DNA of 64,000 nt from Erysipelothrix sp. HDW6C (GTDB taxonomy: Bacteria; Bacillota_I; Bacilli_A; Erysipelotrichales; Erysipelotrichaceae): the NCBI RefSeq assembly GCF_011299615.1, contig NZ_CP049861.1:186001-250000 (forward strand), given 5' to 3'. Made by a program: the position numbers and the translations under genes. Numbering within the stretch: the stretch's first letter is position 1; the number at the start of each line of letters is the position of its first letter. The notes under the pieces are model-generated. The model did not search any database. It saw only the letters and a program-made list of their open reading frames with translations, and was not told where the DNA came from. This document shows, piece after piece, positions 1 to 7,798 of this stretch.

Positions 1-220
1 CATTATGATCACGCATGCGTGAAATTAATGTTGTCGAATCCAAAAACGCACCACTCTCAATGATATCCAGCATATGCGCAAATATTTTTTGATGTTCTGT
101 ATTGTAAAAGTCTACAACGCCAAGATTGTATTCACGAATGGTTTCCGTTGCCTCGGGGTAAACGAGAAACGTTCCTAATAGTGCAATCTCCGCATCTTGA
201 CTGTATGGTAATTTACGCAT
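1..220 (-). CDS. dnaB: Replicative DNA helicase DnaB, N-terminal part (cut by window edge)
   Basis: Only the first 73 codons are in the window; the gene runs off the left edge. DnaB is the hexameric helicase that unwinds DNA ahead of the replication fork. The visible part begins MRKLPYSQDAEIALLG, which matches the start of the DnaB N-terminal domain (usually a PxxxEAEqavLG pattern), and continues with the helical text FYNTEHQKIFAHM typical of that domain. The helicase motor domain is outside the window. It follows rplI by 9 bases on the same strand, an order (gdpP-rplI-dnaB) widely conserved in Firmicutes. The start ATG at 220 is preceded by a GGAGGGGAC ribosome site. Confidence 0.88.
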   Translation of the reverse strand, partial: MRKLPYSQDAEIALLGTFLVYPEATETIREYNLGVVDFYNTEHQKIFAHMLDIIESGAFLDSTTLISRMRDHN

Positions 221-229
221 AGTCCCCTC

Positions 230-679
230 CTAGTTTTCGGCTAATAGATTTACTTTTAACACACCGGTTACGTCGCCATAGATTGTGGCGGTAATTTTAT
301 TGAGTCCAAGGTGTGTAACTGGACCATTGGGTTTAAATTTACGTTTATCCAATTTAATCTTATGTTGTTTGAACAAAGCTTCTTCAACATGTTTTGTTGA
401 TACAGATCCAAATACGCGCCCATCTTTACCAACTTTAACTGTAAATTCTAGGGTAATTTTTTCAAGTTCTTGTGCGATGAGTTTTGCTTCAGCAACTTTT
501 GCTGCGACTTCGTCTGCACGCTCTTGTTTTTGATCATCCAAAACCTCACGGCTTGTTTCACTGGCAATAACTGCCAAGTTTCCAGGTATCAAAAAGTTAC
601 GCGCATACCCATCGGCAACATTCACAATGTCATCCTTTTTTCCAAGTTTCTTAATATCTTTGAGTAGTATTACTTTCAT
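230..679 (-). CDS. rplI: Ribosomal protein L9
   Basis: bL9 is a two-domain, dumbbell-shaped protein of the large ribosomal subunit. The 149 residues match the family length. The N-terminal domain reads MKVILLKDIKKLGKKDDIVNV and then has the hallmark GYARNFLIPGNLA; a long helix follows (about residues 40-75) and a C-terminal domain with the VGKDGRVFGSVS signature. I place the start at the ATG at 679 rather than a GTG nine bases upstream, because family members start MKV and GAGGAAAG lies at good distance. The gdpP stop codon overlaps this leader, so the two are probably translationally coupled. Confidence 0.95.
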   Translation of the reverse strand: MKVILLKDIKKLGKKDDIVNVADGYARNFLIPGNLAVIASETSREVLDDQKQERADEVAAKVAEAKLIAQELEKITLEFTVKVGKDGRVFGSVSTKHVEEALFKQHKIKLDKRKFKPNGPVTHLGLNKITATIYGDVTGVLKVNLLAEN

Positions 680-680
680 A

Positions 681-2627
681 TTATTCACTTTCCTCTCTTA
701 CTTCTTCAATTGCATTTTGTAATTGTTCTACAATATCGTTCATTGATTGATTTCGAATGATGGTTGCTGCTCCTGTGAAATGACCACCACCACCCAAGCG
801 TTCCATCACAACTTGAACATTAAGTTCACCTTTTGAACGTGCAGAAATTCCGATTGCATCATCACCTACTGGTGCCAACACAAAGGAAGCCTCCACTTCG
901 CGGACCGATAAAATCTCATCCGCTGCCTGCGAAAGCATGGTTCGTGGGAGCGTTTCGTGTTTGTATGCAGCAATGACATAGTAATTATCATAGAGCTTAC
1001 TTGTCGCCAAAATCTTATTTTTCATTTCGAAATCTTCATAGTCATCTCTTAGCATGTTTTCAACTTCTGCAAGATCCGCACCAAATTTTCGCAACTCAGC
1101 AGCAGCCTGGAACGTTCTACTTCCACTGCGATTTCGGAAGCGATTGGTATCAATAATCATGCCAGTATACATAAATGTCGCGACTAATTTTCCAATCACA
1201 ACATTACGTCTATGGTAAGGGAACAATTCAACAATTAACTCACTTGCTGATGAGGCCGAAGACTCAATATAGGTAAGTATTGGTTTGAATTGAAACTCAC
1301 CGGTACGACGGTGATGGTCGATAACCGCGATGCGTTGTGACACTGCGATAATATCGGGGAACTGCGTTTGTTCTAAACTATGATGATCCACCATAATAAC
1401 CAATGTTTTCTCGTTAATTATATCGAGCGCTTGTGAATGGCTTATGAAATTATGATCTTTTTCGAAGTCTTCACGATATTTTCGAATTGAATCTGCTAAA
1501 TTTGCCTCTGTATCATCCAGATTGATGACAATTGATGCCCGTTTCCCATATACATCAGCAATTGCAGCAACTCCTAGCGCACTCGCAAAGCAGTCAAAAT
1601 CAGTCATACGATGACCGACAATTACAACTTCTGTTGAATTGTTAATTATCTCACCAAGGTTTTGGGCCATAACACGAACGCGAACCTTGCTTCGTTTTTC
1701 TACAGCTTCTGTTGATCCACCAAAGTAGGTCATCTCACTGTCTTTGGTATTAATGGCAACCTGATCACCACCTCGACCTTGGGCGAGTTCCAATGCCTTA
1801 TTTGACATATCCTCAAGTTCTTTCAAGTTATCACTTTGGCGTGCAAATGCGAGGGATAGAGTAATACTTGCATCCATCTTTGCGGCTTCTTTTCGAATCT
1901 CATGGAGTATTGAAAAGCGTTCTTGTGACAACTCTTGAAAGACTTCTTCATTTAAAACAAGCAAATATCGATCGGCGCGGATACGGCGAATGAACATGTC
2001 GTGTTTATCTGCCCAGCGAACAACCGCTTGGCGAATGTTCATATCAATCAGCGCAATGATCTGTTCTTCTTCGTATTGTGTTGTTTCTTCATAGTTATCC
2101 AAGTGAGCAATTCCCAACACGACTGAGTTGTTACGGTTAAGACGCTCAAGCTCCGTTAATTTTGTGACATCTTTAAAGAAAATAACGCGCTCATTATTCA
2201 TGATGGTTGCCTCAATGTCTTTGTCATTGATAACCATACGAACCTTCTTTTCTTTGCCATTAATTAACTTCATAACTTCTGGAAATACGTCACGGACACT
2301 TTCACCAATTGCATTTTCAACAAGACCATCACTGATCCACGTAATGCGTGCATCTTCATTGAGGGTTAACACGGTAATCTTTCCGTACTCAAACGCATCT
2401 TGCGCCTCAGCACCAACAATGTCAGCAACATCAAGAATACGTTCACGACTACTTTTGACAGAATTATAAAACATGACAAAAATCAATACCATGTTTACCA
2501 ACAGTGCAATGTATTGAACAATGTACAAGTATTCATTAAAGACAACATGAAAAAGCACCATTATCACCAGTTCAATAAAGACGAGTACAAGCAATCGCGT
2601 CTGTAATGTTTCAAAACGTTTGGACAT
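681..2627 (-). CDS. gdpP: Cyclic-di-AMP phosphodiesterase GdpP (DHH/DHHA1 with PAS and degenerate GGDEF)
   Basis: GdpP hydrolyses the second messenger c-di-AMP to pApA and so influences cell-wall and osmotic homeostasis. The 648 residues show the full family architecture: two membrane helices (about 10-60), a PAS-like region (about 80-160), a degenerate GGDEF-like region (about 170-300, no intact GGDEF), then a DHH phosphoesterase domain with GHRMTDFDCFASALG and MVDHHS metal-binding motifs, and DHHA1 ending in ERLGGGGHFTGAA. Length agrees with characterised homologues (about 650-660). The ATG at 2627 follows AGGGGG. It sits between a yybS-like gene and rplI, the standard Firmicutes order. Confidence 0.95.
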   Translation of the reverse strand: MSKRFETLQTRLLVLVFIELVIMVLFHVVFNEYLYIVQYIALLVNMVLIFVMFYNSVKSSRERILDVADIVGAEAQDAFEYGKITVLTLNEDARITWISDGLVENAIGESVRDVFPEVMKLINGKEKKVRMVINDKDIEATIMNNERVIFFKDVTKLTELERLNRNNSVVLGIAHLDNYEETTQYEEEQIIALIDMNIRQAVVRWADKHDMFIRRIRADRYLLVLNEEVFQELSQERFSILHEIRKEAAKMDASITLSLAFARQSDNLKELEDMSNKALELAQGRGGDQVAINTKDSEMTYFGGSTEAVEKRSKVRVRVMAQNLGEIINNSTEVVIVGHRMTDFDCFASALGVAAIADVYGKRASIVINLDDTEANLADSIRKYREDFEKDHNFISHSQALDIINEKTLVIMVDHHSLEQTQFPDIIAVSQRIAVIDHHRRTGEFQFKPILTYIESSASSASELIVELFPYHRRNVVIGKLVATFMYTGMIIDTNRFRNRSGSRTFQAAAELRKFGADLAEVENMLRDDYEDFEMKNKILATSKLYDNYYVIAAYKHETLPRTMLSQAADEILSVREVEASFVLAPVGDDAIGISARSKGELNVQVVMERLGGGGHFTGAATIIRNQSMNDIVEQLQNAIEEVREESE

Positions 2628-2688
2628 ATTAAACCCCCTAGGATTTCAACTTAAATTTTATCATAAAACGGCTGTTTATACCACGATG

Positions 2689-3234
2689 TCATTTCTTGAA
2701 ATGTTTGTGTAATAACCCAATAACCAAGTCACCACTAACTTTTATGATAAACACTTCCATTAAGGCTGTCACACCCAATGATACATAGGCAAAAACAGTA
2801 ATAATCATGGGATTGTTTATAAATGGAAAGAGGTTATTTAAACTTTGGATCATTTCGGGAATTGCGAAACCAAATGCCGCCCCAAAAAAGCCTACCATTA
2901 CAGCGTATACCGGAATAATTGCTAGAGACATGAGCACAAATGTCCGCTGACGCGTCATACGCTTCTCAGTCGCAAATATCGAAACCAACCCCACAAGTCC
3001 ATAGCCTGTCATCTGTATAATCGTAGGTGGAAATCCCGTTATAATAAACGCCATGAATATACAGCTAAAGTAAACAGGAATACTTGATTTTAGTGAATAA
3101 AAATATCCATACACAATAAGCGGCAAACTCAAAAACGACATAAAAAAACCAGCAGTAATACGCTCCATAAAAATAATAATACCTGTTAATGCAATCGTCA
3201 TTGCTCCAGCTGTAATATGCTTTGTGTTTCTCAT
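2689..3234 (-). CDS. YybS-like multi-pass membrane protein (short form)
   Basis: A 181-residue, very hydrophobic protein with about five or six predicted membrane segments and basic loops. I identify it as YybS-like only by position, immediately upstream of gdpP and downstream of rpsR as in Bacillus, and by its S-component-like helix pattern (for example the start MRNTKHITAGAMTIALTG). Known YybS (DUF2232) proteins are about 300 residues, so this one is much shorter, and remote identity cannot be tested here. No catalytic motif is seen; function unknown. The second of two adjacent ATG codons is taken as the start because AGGAGG then lies at proper distance. A hairpin separates it from rpsR. 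Confidence 0.55.
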   Translation of the reverse strand: MRNTKHITAGAMTIALTGIIIFMERITAGFFMSFLSLPLIVYGYFYSLKSSIPVYFSCIFMAFIITGFPPTIIQMTGYGLVGLVSIFATEKRMTRQRTFVLMSLAIIPVYAVMVGFFGAAFGFAIPEMIQSLNNLFPFINNPMIITVFAYVSLGVTALMEVFIIKVSGDLVIGLLHKHFKK

Positions 3235-3248
3235 CATTACCTCCTATT

Positions 3249-3275
3249 GAAAAATCCTCTCACGTGGAGAGGATT
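3249..3275 (-). terminator. Terminator or attenuator between rpsR and the yybS-like gene
   Basis: A 9-bp perfect stem (3253-3261 with 3267-3275) and 5-base loop is followed on the minus strand by a run of five T. It lies 14 bases after the rpsR stop and just before the next ribosome-binding site, so it probably ends most rpsF-ssb-rpsR transcripts. Confidence 0.65.
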
Positions 3276-3288
3276 ATATTTTTAGATC

Positions 3289-3522
3289 TTAGTTGTCTGA
3301 TACATATGGTAATAAAGCCATTTGGCGTGCACGTTTAATAGCTGTTGCTAAAGGACGTTGGTATTTCGCTTTTGTACCAGTAACACGTCTAGGAATAATT
3401 TTACCATTTGCTGAAATGAATCTTTTTAAGAGTTCCACATCTTTGTAATCGATTGTATCGATGTTATTTTTTGTAAAGTAGCAAACCTTACGACGTGGTC
3501 CACGGAATTTTTTGAATGACAT
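3289..3522 (-). CDS. rpsR: Ribosomal protein S18
   Basis: bS18 is a small-subunit protein that pairs with S6 on 16S rRNA. The 77 residues match the family size and carry its core features: the basic N-terminus ([11 protein letters not shown]), the [13 protein letters not shown] segment, and the typical [32 protein letters not shown] block. Only one cysteine is present, so this is the zinc-free form. ATG at 3522 follows AAAGGAG. Third gene of rpsF-ssb-rpsR. Confidence 0.96.
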   Translation of the reverse strand: MSFKKFRGPRRKVCYFTKNNIDTIDYKDVELLKRFISANGKIIPRRVTGTKAKYQRPLATAIKRARQMALLPYVSDN

Positions 3523-3540
3523 AATCTATCTCCTTTCAAA

Positions 3541-4002
3541 TTAGAATGGAAGATCGTCACTAGTAATGTCAAGAACCGGTTCGTCATCCATCGAGAATGA
3601 TGGTTCAGGATCCGCTTGGTATGCAGGAGCATAACCTTGGTTTCCTTGTGATTGATACGGTTGAGTCGTTTGTTCACGATCTTGACGTTGTGTGCGTGAT
3701 TCAAGTGATTGAACAGAATCTGCCCATACGTCTTGAGTGTACACTTTTTTACCTGTAGCGTCTTCATACGAACCCGATGTTATTTTACCTTCGACACTCA
3801 CTAAAGCACCCTTTGTAAGGTACTTTGCCATGAATTCAGCAGTTTGATTCCAAGCGACACAAGAGATAAAATCTGCTTGATCGTTTTGACCGCCACGGCG
3901 ATTTGCTGCGACAGTGAAGGAAACGACTGATTTTCCATTTTGAGTTTTTCTAAGTTCTGGATCTCGAGTTAAGCGACCCACTAATACAACGCGGTTAATC
4001 AT
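3541..4002 (-). CDS. ssb: Single-stranded DNA-binding protein SSB
   Basis: SSB protects single-stranded DNA and recruits replication and repair proteins. The 153 residues consist of an OB-fold (about 1-105) starting MINRVVLVGRLTRDPELR, then a glutamine-rich disordered linker, then an acidic tail ending DDLPF, the docking peptide used by partner proteins. Length and layout are standard. It lies between rpsF and rpsR, the canonical arrangement, with AAAGGAG before the ATG at 4002. Confidence 0.96.
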   Translation of the reverse strand: MINRVVLVGRLTRDPELRKTQNGKSVVSFTVAANRRGGQNDQADFISCVAWNQTAEFMAKYLTKGALVSVEGKITSGSYEDATGKKVYTQDVWADSVQSLESRTQRQDREQTTQPYQSQGNQGYAPAYQADPEPSFSMDDEPVLDITSDDLPF

Positions 4003-4015
4003 TTAAATCACTCCT

Positions 4016-4309
4016 TTAGATTTTTTCGTCTAAACGAACAATCATGTGACGTAACACATCTTTGTTGATACGTGTTAAACGATTGAATTCGTTAACTGCT
4101 GTTTCTTCTGATGCGAATGTTGTAACCACATAGTGACCTTTTTTAAAGTCTTCGATTTCGTATGCTAGTTCACGTAAACCCCATTCGTTGATGTTTTCGA
4201 TTGTTCCGCCGTTATCTGTTAAGATAGCGTGTGACTTTTCGATTACAGCCTTGCGAGCTTCTTCATCAAGTGTAGGTTTTACGATGTACATTAGTTCATA
4301 ATTACGCAT
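4016..4309 (-). CDS. rpsF: Ribosomal protein S6
   Basis: bS6 is a small-subunit ribosomal protein that acts as a heterodimer with S18. The 97 residues begin MRNYELMYIVKPTLDEE and contain the family segment WGLRELAYEIEDFKKGHYVV; length is normal. The upstream in-frame codons reach further but lie in the leader; the start at 4309 is fixed by a near-perfect AAGGAGGTG. It heads rpsF-ssb-rpsR from a strong promoter about 65 bases upstream. Confidence 0.96.
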   Translation of the reverse strand: MRNYELMYIVKPTLDEEARKAVIEKSHAILTDNGGTIENINEWGLRELAYEIEDFKKGHYVVTTFASEETAVNEFNRLTRINKDVLRHMIVRLDEKI

Positions 4310-4401
4310 TTGTACACCTCCTTCTGGTCTATGGCTCTTGCGAGCAAGGATAATTGTTTTATCCGTTTCTCCATTATAACAAAAGAAACCCTCGCTGTAA
4401 A
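4310..4401 (-). promoter_or_regulatory. rpsF promoter and structured 5' leader
   Basis: On the minus strand TTTACA (4396-4401) and TATAAT (4373-4378) are separated by exactly 17 bases, a near-consensus housekeeping promoter. The roughly 60-base leader that follows can form two small hairpins: GGATAA pairing with TTATCC, and GCTC pairing with GAGC around a GCAA tetraloop. In other Firmicutes the S6-S18 complex represses its own operon through an rpsF leader; whether this leader has that binding motif I cannot decide. Confidence 0.65.
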
Positions 4402-4441
4402 CATATCTCATCACTTCTAGATACGTTTTATTGGGTTTCTT
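4379..4441 (-). terminator. Terminator of the ispD-like gene, overlapping the rpsF promoter
   Basis: Outer arms at 4433-4441 and 4383-4391 (AAGAAACCC with GGGTTTCTT) enclose a second, imperfect stem. The minus strand continues CTTTTGTTA. It lies directly after the ispD-like stop codon, and its 3' arm falls within the spacer of the rpsF promoter. Confidence 0.5.
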
Positions 4442-4450
4442 TCCTATTTA

Positions 4451-5089
4451 TTATTTTTCTTGCTTTAAGATGAAGCGTGCATTGCGAATATCGCCTTTTT
4501 CAACCGCAATGGGTTGATCAGACACTGCAGCAACGACCGCTGCATCATCATTATAATGAACGCCATCTCGTAGTGCTTTGCGGTAACAATCAATAATAAA
4601 TGATGTTTGGAATGCTTGTGGTGTTTGTGTAACCATGTATTCTGTTGTATCAACAGATTCAACAATGTAACCATCCACAACACGGTGCATTGTGCCACGT
4701 GGACGAATTGCCAATACGCATGCCTTTTCAACGTCCATGCGCGCCATTAGTTTATTAATGAGTGATTGTTTGACCCATGGACGAACACCGTCATGGATTA
4801 AAACAACATCTTCTGATATCGCTGTTAAACCAATCAATACACTCTCTTGACGTGTGACTCCACCCTTAACGTAAACAATTTTTCCACTGCCGTTTGTTTG
4901 GACGACTTTACGCATATCAGCTGGACTTGTGACAATCACAATTTGTTTGCATTTTTCATCGTTCAAGAAGATTGAAATCGTCTGCCCCAAGACACTTTTC
5001 GAATCATCAAAAGACGCCAAAGCCTTCTCATAACTTTGACCTTCTCCTGCTCGTTTTCCTGCCGCTATTAAAAGCACTGAATAATCCAT
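4451..5089 (-). CDS. ispD: IspD-family cytidylyltransferase, divergent nucleotide-binding loop
   Basis: IspD joins CTP to 2-C-methyl-D-erythritol 4-phosphate in the MEP isoprenoid pathway; related enzymes (TarI) make CDP-ribitol. The 212 residues match the family. Visible family motifs are LIHDGVRPWV (usually hDavRP), VTQTPQAF, NDDAAVV and the closing EKGDIRNARFIL. The N-terminal loop is unusual: after AAG it reads KRAGEGQSYEKAL instead of xGxRMGxxxPKQ. The lysine of the PKQ motif aligns, but the usual arginine does not. The start at 5089 (MDYSVLLIAAG) follows AGAGGTG; upstream codons are not family-like. The gene stands alone, so context does not decide between MEP and teichoic-acid roles. 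Confidence 0.75.
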   Translation of the reverse strand: MDYSVLLIAAGKRAGEGQSYEKALASFDDSKSVLGQTISIFLNDEKCKQIVIVTSPADMRKVVQTNGSGKIVYVKGGVTRQESVLIGLTAISEDVVLIHDGVRPWVKQSLINKLMARMDVEKACVLAIRPRGTMHRVVDGYIVESVDTTEYMVTQTPQAFQTSFIIDCYRKALRDGVHYNDDAAVVAAVSDQPIAVEKGDIRNARFILKQEK

Positions 5090-5259
5090 ACCACACCTCT
5101 TCTTTTGAGTTATTCTAACACACTGATAGTCCACATTAAAGCACAATCAACAAAAATCATAATTTTCACCTTCAACACTGCATAAATGCATCTAAAAGTA
5201 CTCCAATTAATTCTTACATGTCATCGAAGAGTGCAGCCAGTTCTTCTTCCTAAGCCAAA

Positions 5260-5284
5260 TAACAAAGAGACTATTTCTAGTCTC
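5260..5284 (-). terminator. Putative lysS terminator
   Basis: A 7-bp stem (GAGACTA with TAGTCTC, 5267-5284) with a 4-base loop lies 13 bases after the lysS stop. The following minus-strand tract (TTTGTTATTT) is only moderately T-rich. Confidence 0.5.
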
Positions 5285-5296
5285 ATGTTTTGCATT

Positions 5297-6781
5297 TTAT
5301 CGTTGTCTCATATGCGGGAATAGTAATACATCACGAATGCTTGCGCTATCTGTTAGCAGCATAATAAGACGATCCAAACCAATCCCGATTCCACCCGTTG
5401 GAGGCATGCCATATTCCAGTGCTTCTACATAGTCAACATCCATGTCTGTTGCTTCATCATTACCCAAATCTTTTTCTTTCAATTGGTTTTCAAAGCGCTC
5501 GCGTTGATCAATTGGATCATTCAACTCACTAAACGCGTTCGCATACTCACGACCATCAACAAAGAATTCAAAACGATCCGTAAAACGTGGATCCGCTTCA
5601 TTTTTCTTTGCAAGTGGCGAAATTTCCACTGGATGACCGTATACAAAAGTTGGTTGAACAATGGTCTCTTCACAGAATTGTTCAAAGAACTCATTGACAA
5701 CGTGACCAAATGATAGCTGATGTTTTTGCATTGTAAGTCCATGTTCTTTCGCAATTGCAACAGCTTCTTCATCTGTTTGCACTGCAAAGAAATCAACACC
5801 TTTAACTTCCTTGATGAGTTCCACCATGTGTATGCGTTTGAACGGTCCTTGCAAACTAATTGGTGTGCCTTGGTAACTTATTTCGCGTGTTCCCAATACA
5901 TTATCTGCTAAATAACCAACATATTCTTCAGTTAACTCCATCCAATCAACCATGTCAGCATATGCAATATACGCTTCAATCGTTGTGAATTCCGGATTAT
6001 GTTTTGGACTCATTCCTTCATTTCGGAATAAACGACCAATTTCATAGACACCTTCCATACCACCTACAATAAGTCTTTTTAGCGGTAATTCTGTTGCAAT
6101 ACGAAGGTAAAAGTCCATGTCCAAGGTATTGTGATGGGTTACGAATGGACGTGCGGCAGCACCAGATAAGATGGGTGTTAACACTGGCGTTTCCACCTCC
6201 ACTAATCCTTTTCCATCAAAGAAATCGCGTGTTGCGCGCATAATTTTTGGACGCATAAACGCAGCACGTCTCGACTCTTCATTCATGATCAAATCCAAGT
6301 AGCGACGACGGTATCTTTCTTCAACATCTTGAAGTCCGTGAAACTTATCTGGTAGTGGTCTTAATGCTTTTGTTAAGTGCACAACATTGGTTGCTTTTAC
6401 GGACAACTCACCGTGGTTTGTACGGAAAATTGTGCCCTCAACACCGATAATATCACCAAGGTCAAGATCTTTAAAATATTCAAATTGATCGTCCCCTACA
6501 GTGTCCTTACGGATGTATACTTGAATCTGGCCGTTACGGTCTTGAAGATGAACAAAACCCGCCTTCCCCATCACACGTTTTGTCATCACTCGTCCTGCAA
6601 TTGAAGTAGGAACTTCAAGTTCCGCAAGTTCTTCTTTTGATTTTGTATCGTAAGCATCCACAATATCTGACGAATGTTCTTTAGGTTTAAAACCACTAGC
6701 GTATGGGTTAATTCCCTTGCTACGCAGTTCCTCCATTTTCTCACGACGAACGATTTCTTGTTCTGTTAATTCATGTGACAT
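5297..6781 (-). CDS. lysS: Lysyl-tRNA synthetase, class II
   Basis: This enzyme charges tRNA-Lys with lysine. The 494 residues match class II bacterial LysRS (about 490-505). An N-terminal OB-fold anticodon-binding domain (about 55-150, with [19 protein letters not shown]) is followed by the catalytic core. Class II motif 2 is seen as [20 protein letters not shown], and motif 3 as [15 protein letters not shown] near the C-terminus. It is the second gene after hslO on the same strand, with a 90-base gap, and ends at a hairpin. Confidence 0.97.
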   Translation of the reverse strand: MSHELTEQEIVRREKMEELRSKGINPYASGFKPKEHSSDIVDAYDTKSKEELAELEVPTSIAGRVMTKRVMGKAGFVHLQDRNGQIQVYIRKDTVGDDQFEYFKDLDLGDIIGVEGTIFRTNHGELSVKATNVVHLTKALRPLPDKFHGLQDVEERYRRRYLDLIMNEESRRAAFMRPKIMRATRDFFDGKGLVEVETPVLTPILSGAAARPFVTHHNTLDMDFYLRIATELPLKRLIVGGMEGVYEIGRLFRNEGMSPKHNPEFTTIEAYIAYADMVDWMELTEEYVGYLADNVLGTREISYQGTPISLQGPFKRIHMVELIKEVKGVDFFAVQTDEEAVAIAKEHGLTMQKHQLSFGHVVNEFFEQFCEETIVQPTFVYGHPVEISPLAKKNEADPRFTDRFEFFVDGREYANAFSELNDPIDQRERFENQLKEKDLGNDEATDMDVDYVEALEYGMPPTGGIGIGLDRLIMLLTDSASIRDVLLFPHMRQR

Positions 6782-6871
6782 AGTTTCACTCTTCTTCCTA
6801 GTTTCATATTCTTCTACTATCTTAACAAATAATTAAGACAAATTCACCCCAATATCCCCTATTTATCATTT

Positions 6872-7747
6872 CTAGTTCTTTTTACGCTCGTCAATAAGTT
6901 CAACCAATTCTTCCTCTTTGAACTTATATTCTGTATTGCAATAATGACATTTTAAAGTTGCACCATGGTCTTCTTCAATGAGCGCCTGCAAGTCTTCTGT
7001 ATTCAACGTACGTAAAACATCTCGCATTTGTGTCTTATTACATCCACAGAAGTATTGAACATCACCCGTTTGCAAAATAACTGTTTCATCAAAAAGATTC
7101 GCAGCGACTTCAATTGCCTCTTGGTTGACCATTAACTCTGATACTGGTGGTAATTCCGCAAACACTTTTTCAATTGTTACAATATCTTCTTCTGTCGCTT
7201 CTGGTAATACTTGAACTAATATTGCACCCGCGGATTTGATCGTTAAGTCCTCATTCACCAATACCCCTACTGAAAGCGCTGATGGCACTTGTTCACTTTG
7301 AGCATAGTAATATGCAAAATCATCACCAATTTCACCCGTTTGCAATTCTGTTTGTGAGCTAAACGTTGCCGTATCTCCTGTTTTATGTGTCACACGTAGA
7401 AATCCACTCCCTACGATGCCACCAACATCTAGTTTTCCGGTAGCTTCGTTAACTTGGTGGACATGTGGGTTTGATACCAGTCCGCGAATGAAGCCACGGT
7501 TATCAGCATTTACAAGTATGTGGTTCAATTCACCATCACTCTTGATTTCAATAACCAATTTTTCTTCGTCACTTTTTAATGTTGACCCCATAATCACGGC
7601 CACACTCATGACACGACCTAATGCTGCAGATGCAGCCGGATAAGTATCATGAATTTGACGTGCACGTTCTACAGTTTCTGTTGTCTTCGTCACAAAGAAA
7701 CGAACACGACCTCCTAATGCAATTCCTCTTACAATTTTATCTGACAT
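6872..7747 (-). CDS. hslO: Redox-regulated chaperone Hsp33
   Basis: Hsp33 is a cytosolic holdase chaperone switched on by oxidation, when its zinc centre opens and disulfides form. The 291 residues have the N-terminal chaperone domain (start MSDKIVRGIALGGRVRFFV) and the C-terminal zinc switch with all four cysteines: CGC at 234-236 and CHYC at 267-270. The start at 7747 is chosen because AAGGAAG lies just upstream; an upstream in-frame start would lie inside the ftsH terminator. It follows ftsH and precedes lysS; hslO is often near ftsH in Firmicutes. Confidence 0.95.
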   Translation of the reverse strand: MSDKIVRGIALGGRVRFFVTKTTETVERARQIHDTYPAASAALGRVMSVAVIMGSTLKSDEEKLVIEIKSDGELNHILVNADNRGFIRGLVSNPHVHQVNEATGKLDVGGIVGSGFLRVTHKTGDTATFSSQTELQTGEIGDDFAYYYAQSEQVPSALSVGVLVNEDLTIKSAGAILVQVLPEATEEDIVTIEKVFAELPPVSELMVNQEAIEVAANLFDETVILQTGDVQYFCGCNKTQMRDVLRTLNTEDLQALIEEDHGATLKCHYCNTEYKFKEEELVELIDERKKN

Positions 7748-7768
7748 TATTTTGTCTTCCTTTCGATT

Positions 7769-7792
7769 AAAAAGCCCCATTTAAGATGGGGC
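7769..7792 (-). terminator. ftsH terminator
   Basis: A 7-bp GC-rich stem (GCCCCAT with ATGGGGC, 7774-7792) with a 5-base loop is followed by five T on the minus strand, just after the ftsH stop. Good intrinsic terminator shape. Confidence 0.8.
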
Positions 7793-7798
7793 ACTTCA

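Noticed and set aside
4310-4345. GCAAGAGCC in the rpsF leader, like the RAT 3' half
   Set aside because: It is part of a small GCAA-tetraloop hairpin in a ribosomal operon, with no overlapping terminator after it; chance resemblance.
5090-5296. tRNA or small RNA gene between the ispD-like gene and lysS
   Set aside because: No cloverleaf or T-loop sequence; only a short terminator-like hairpin.
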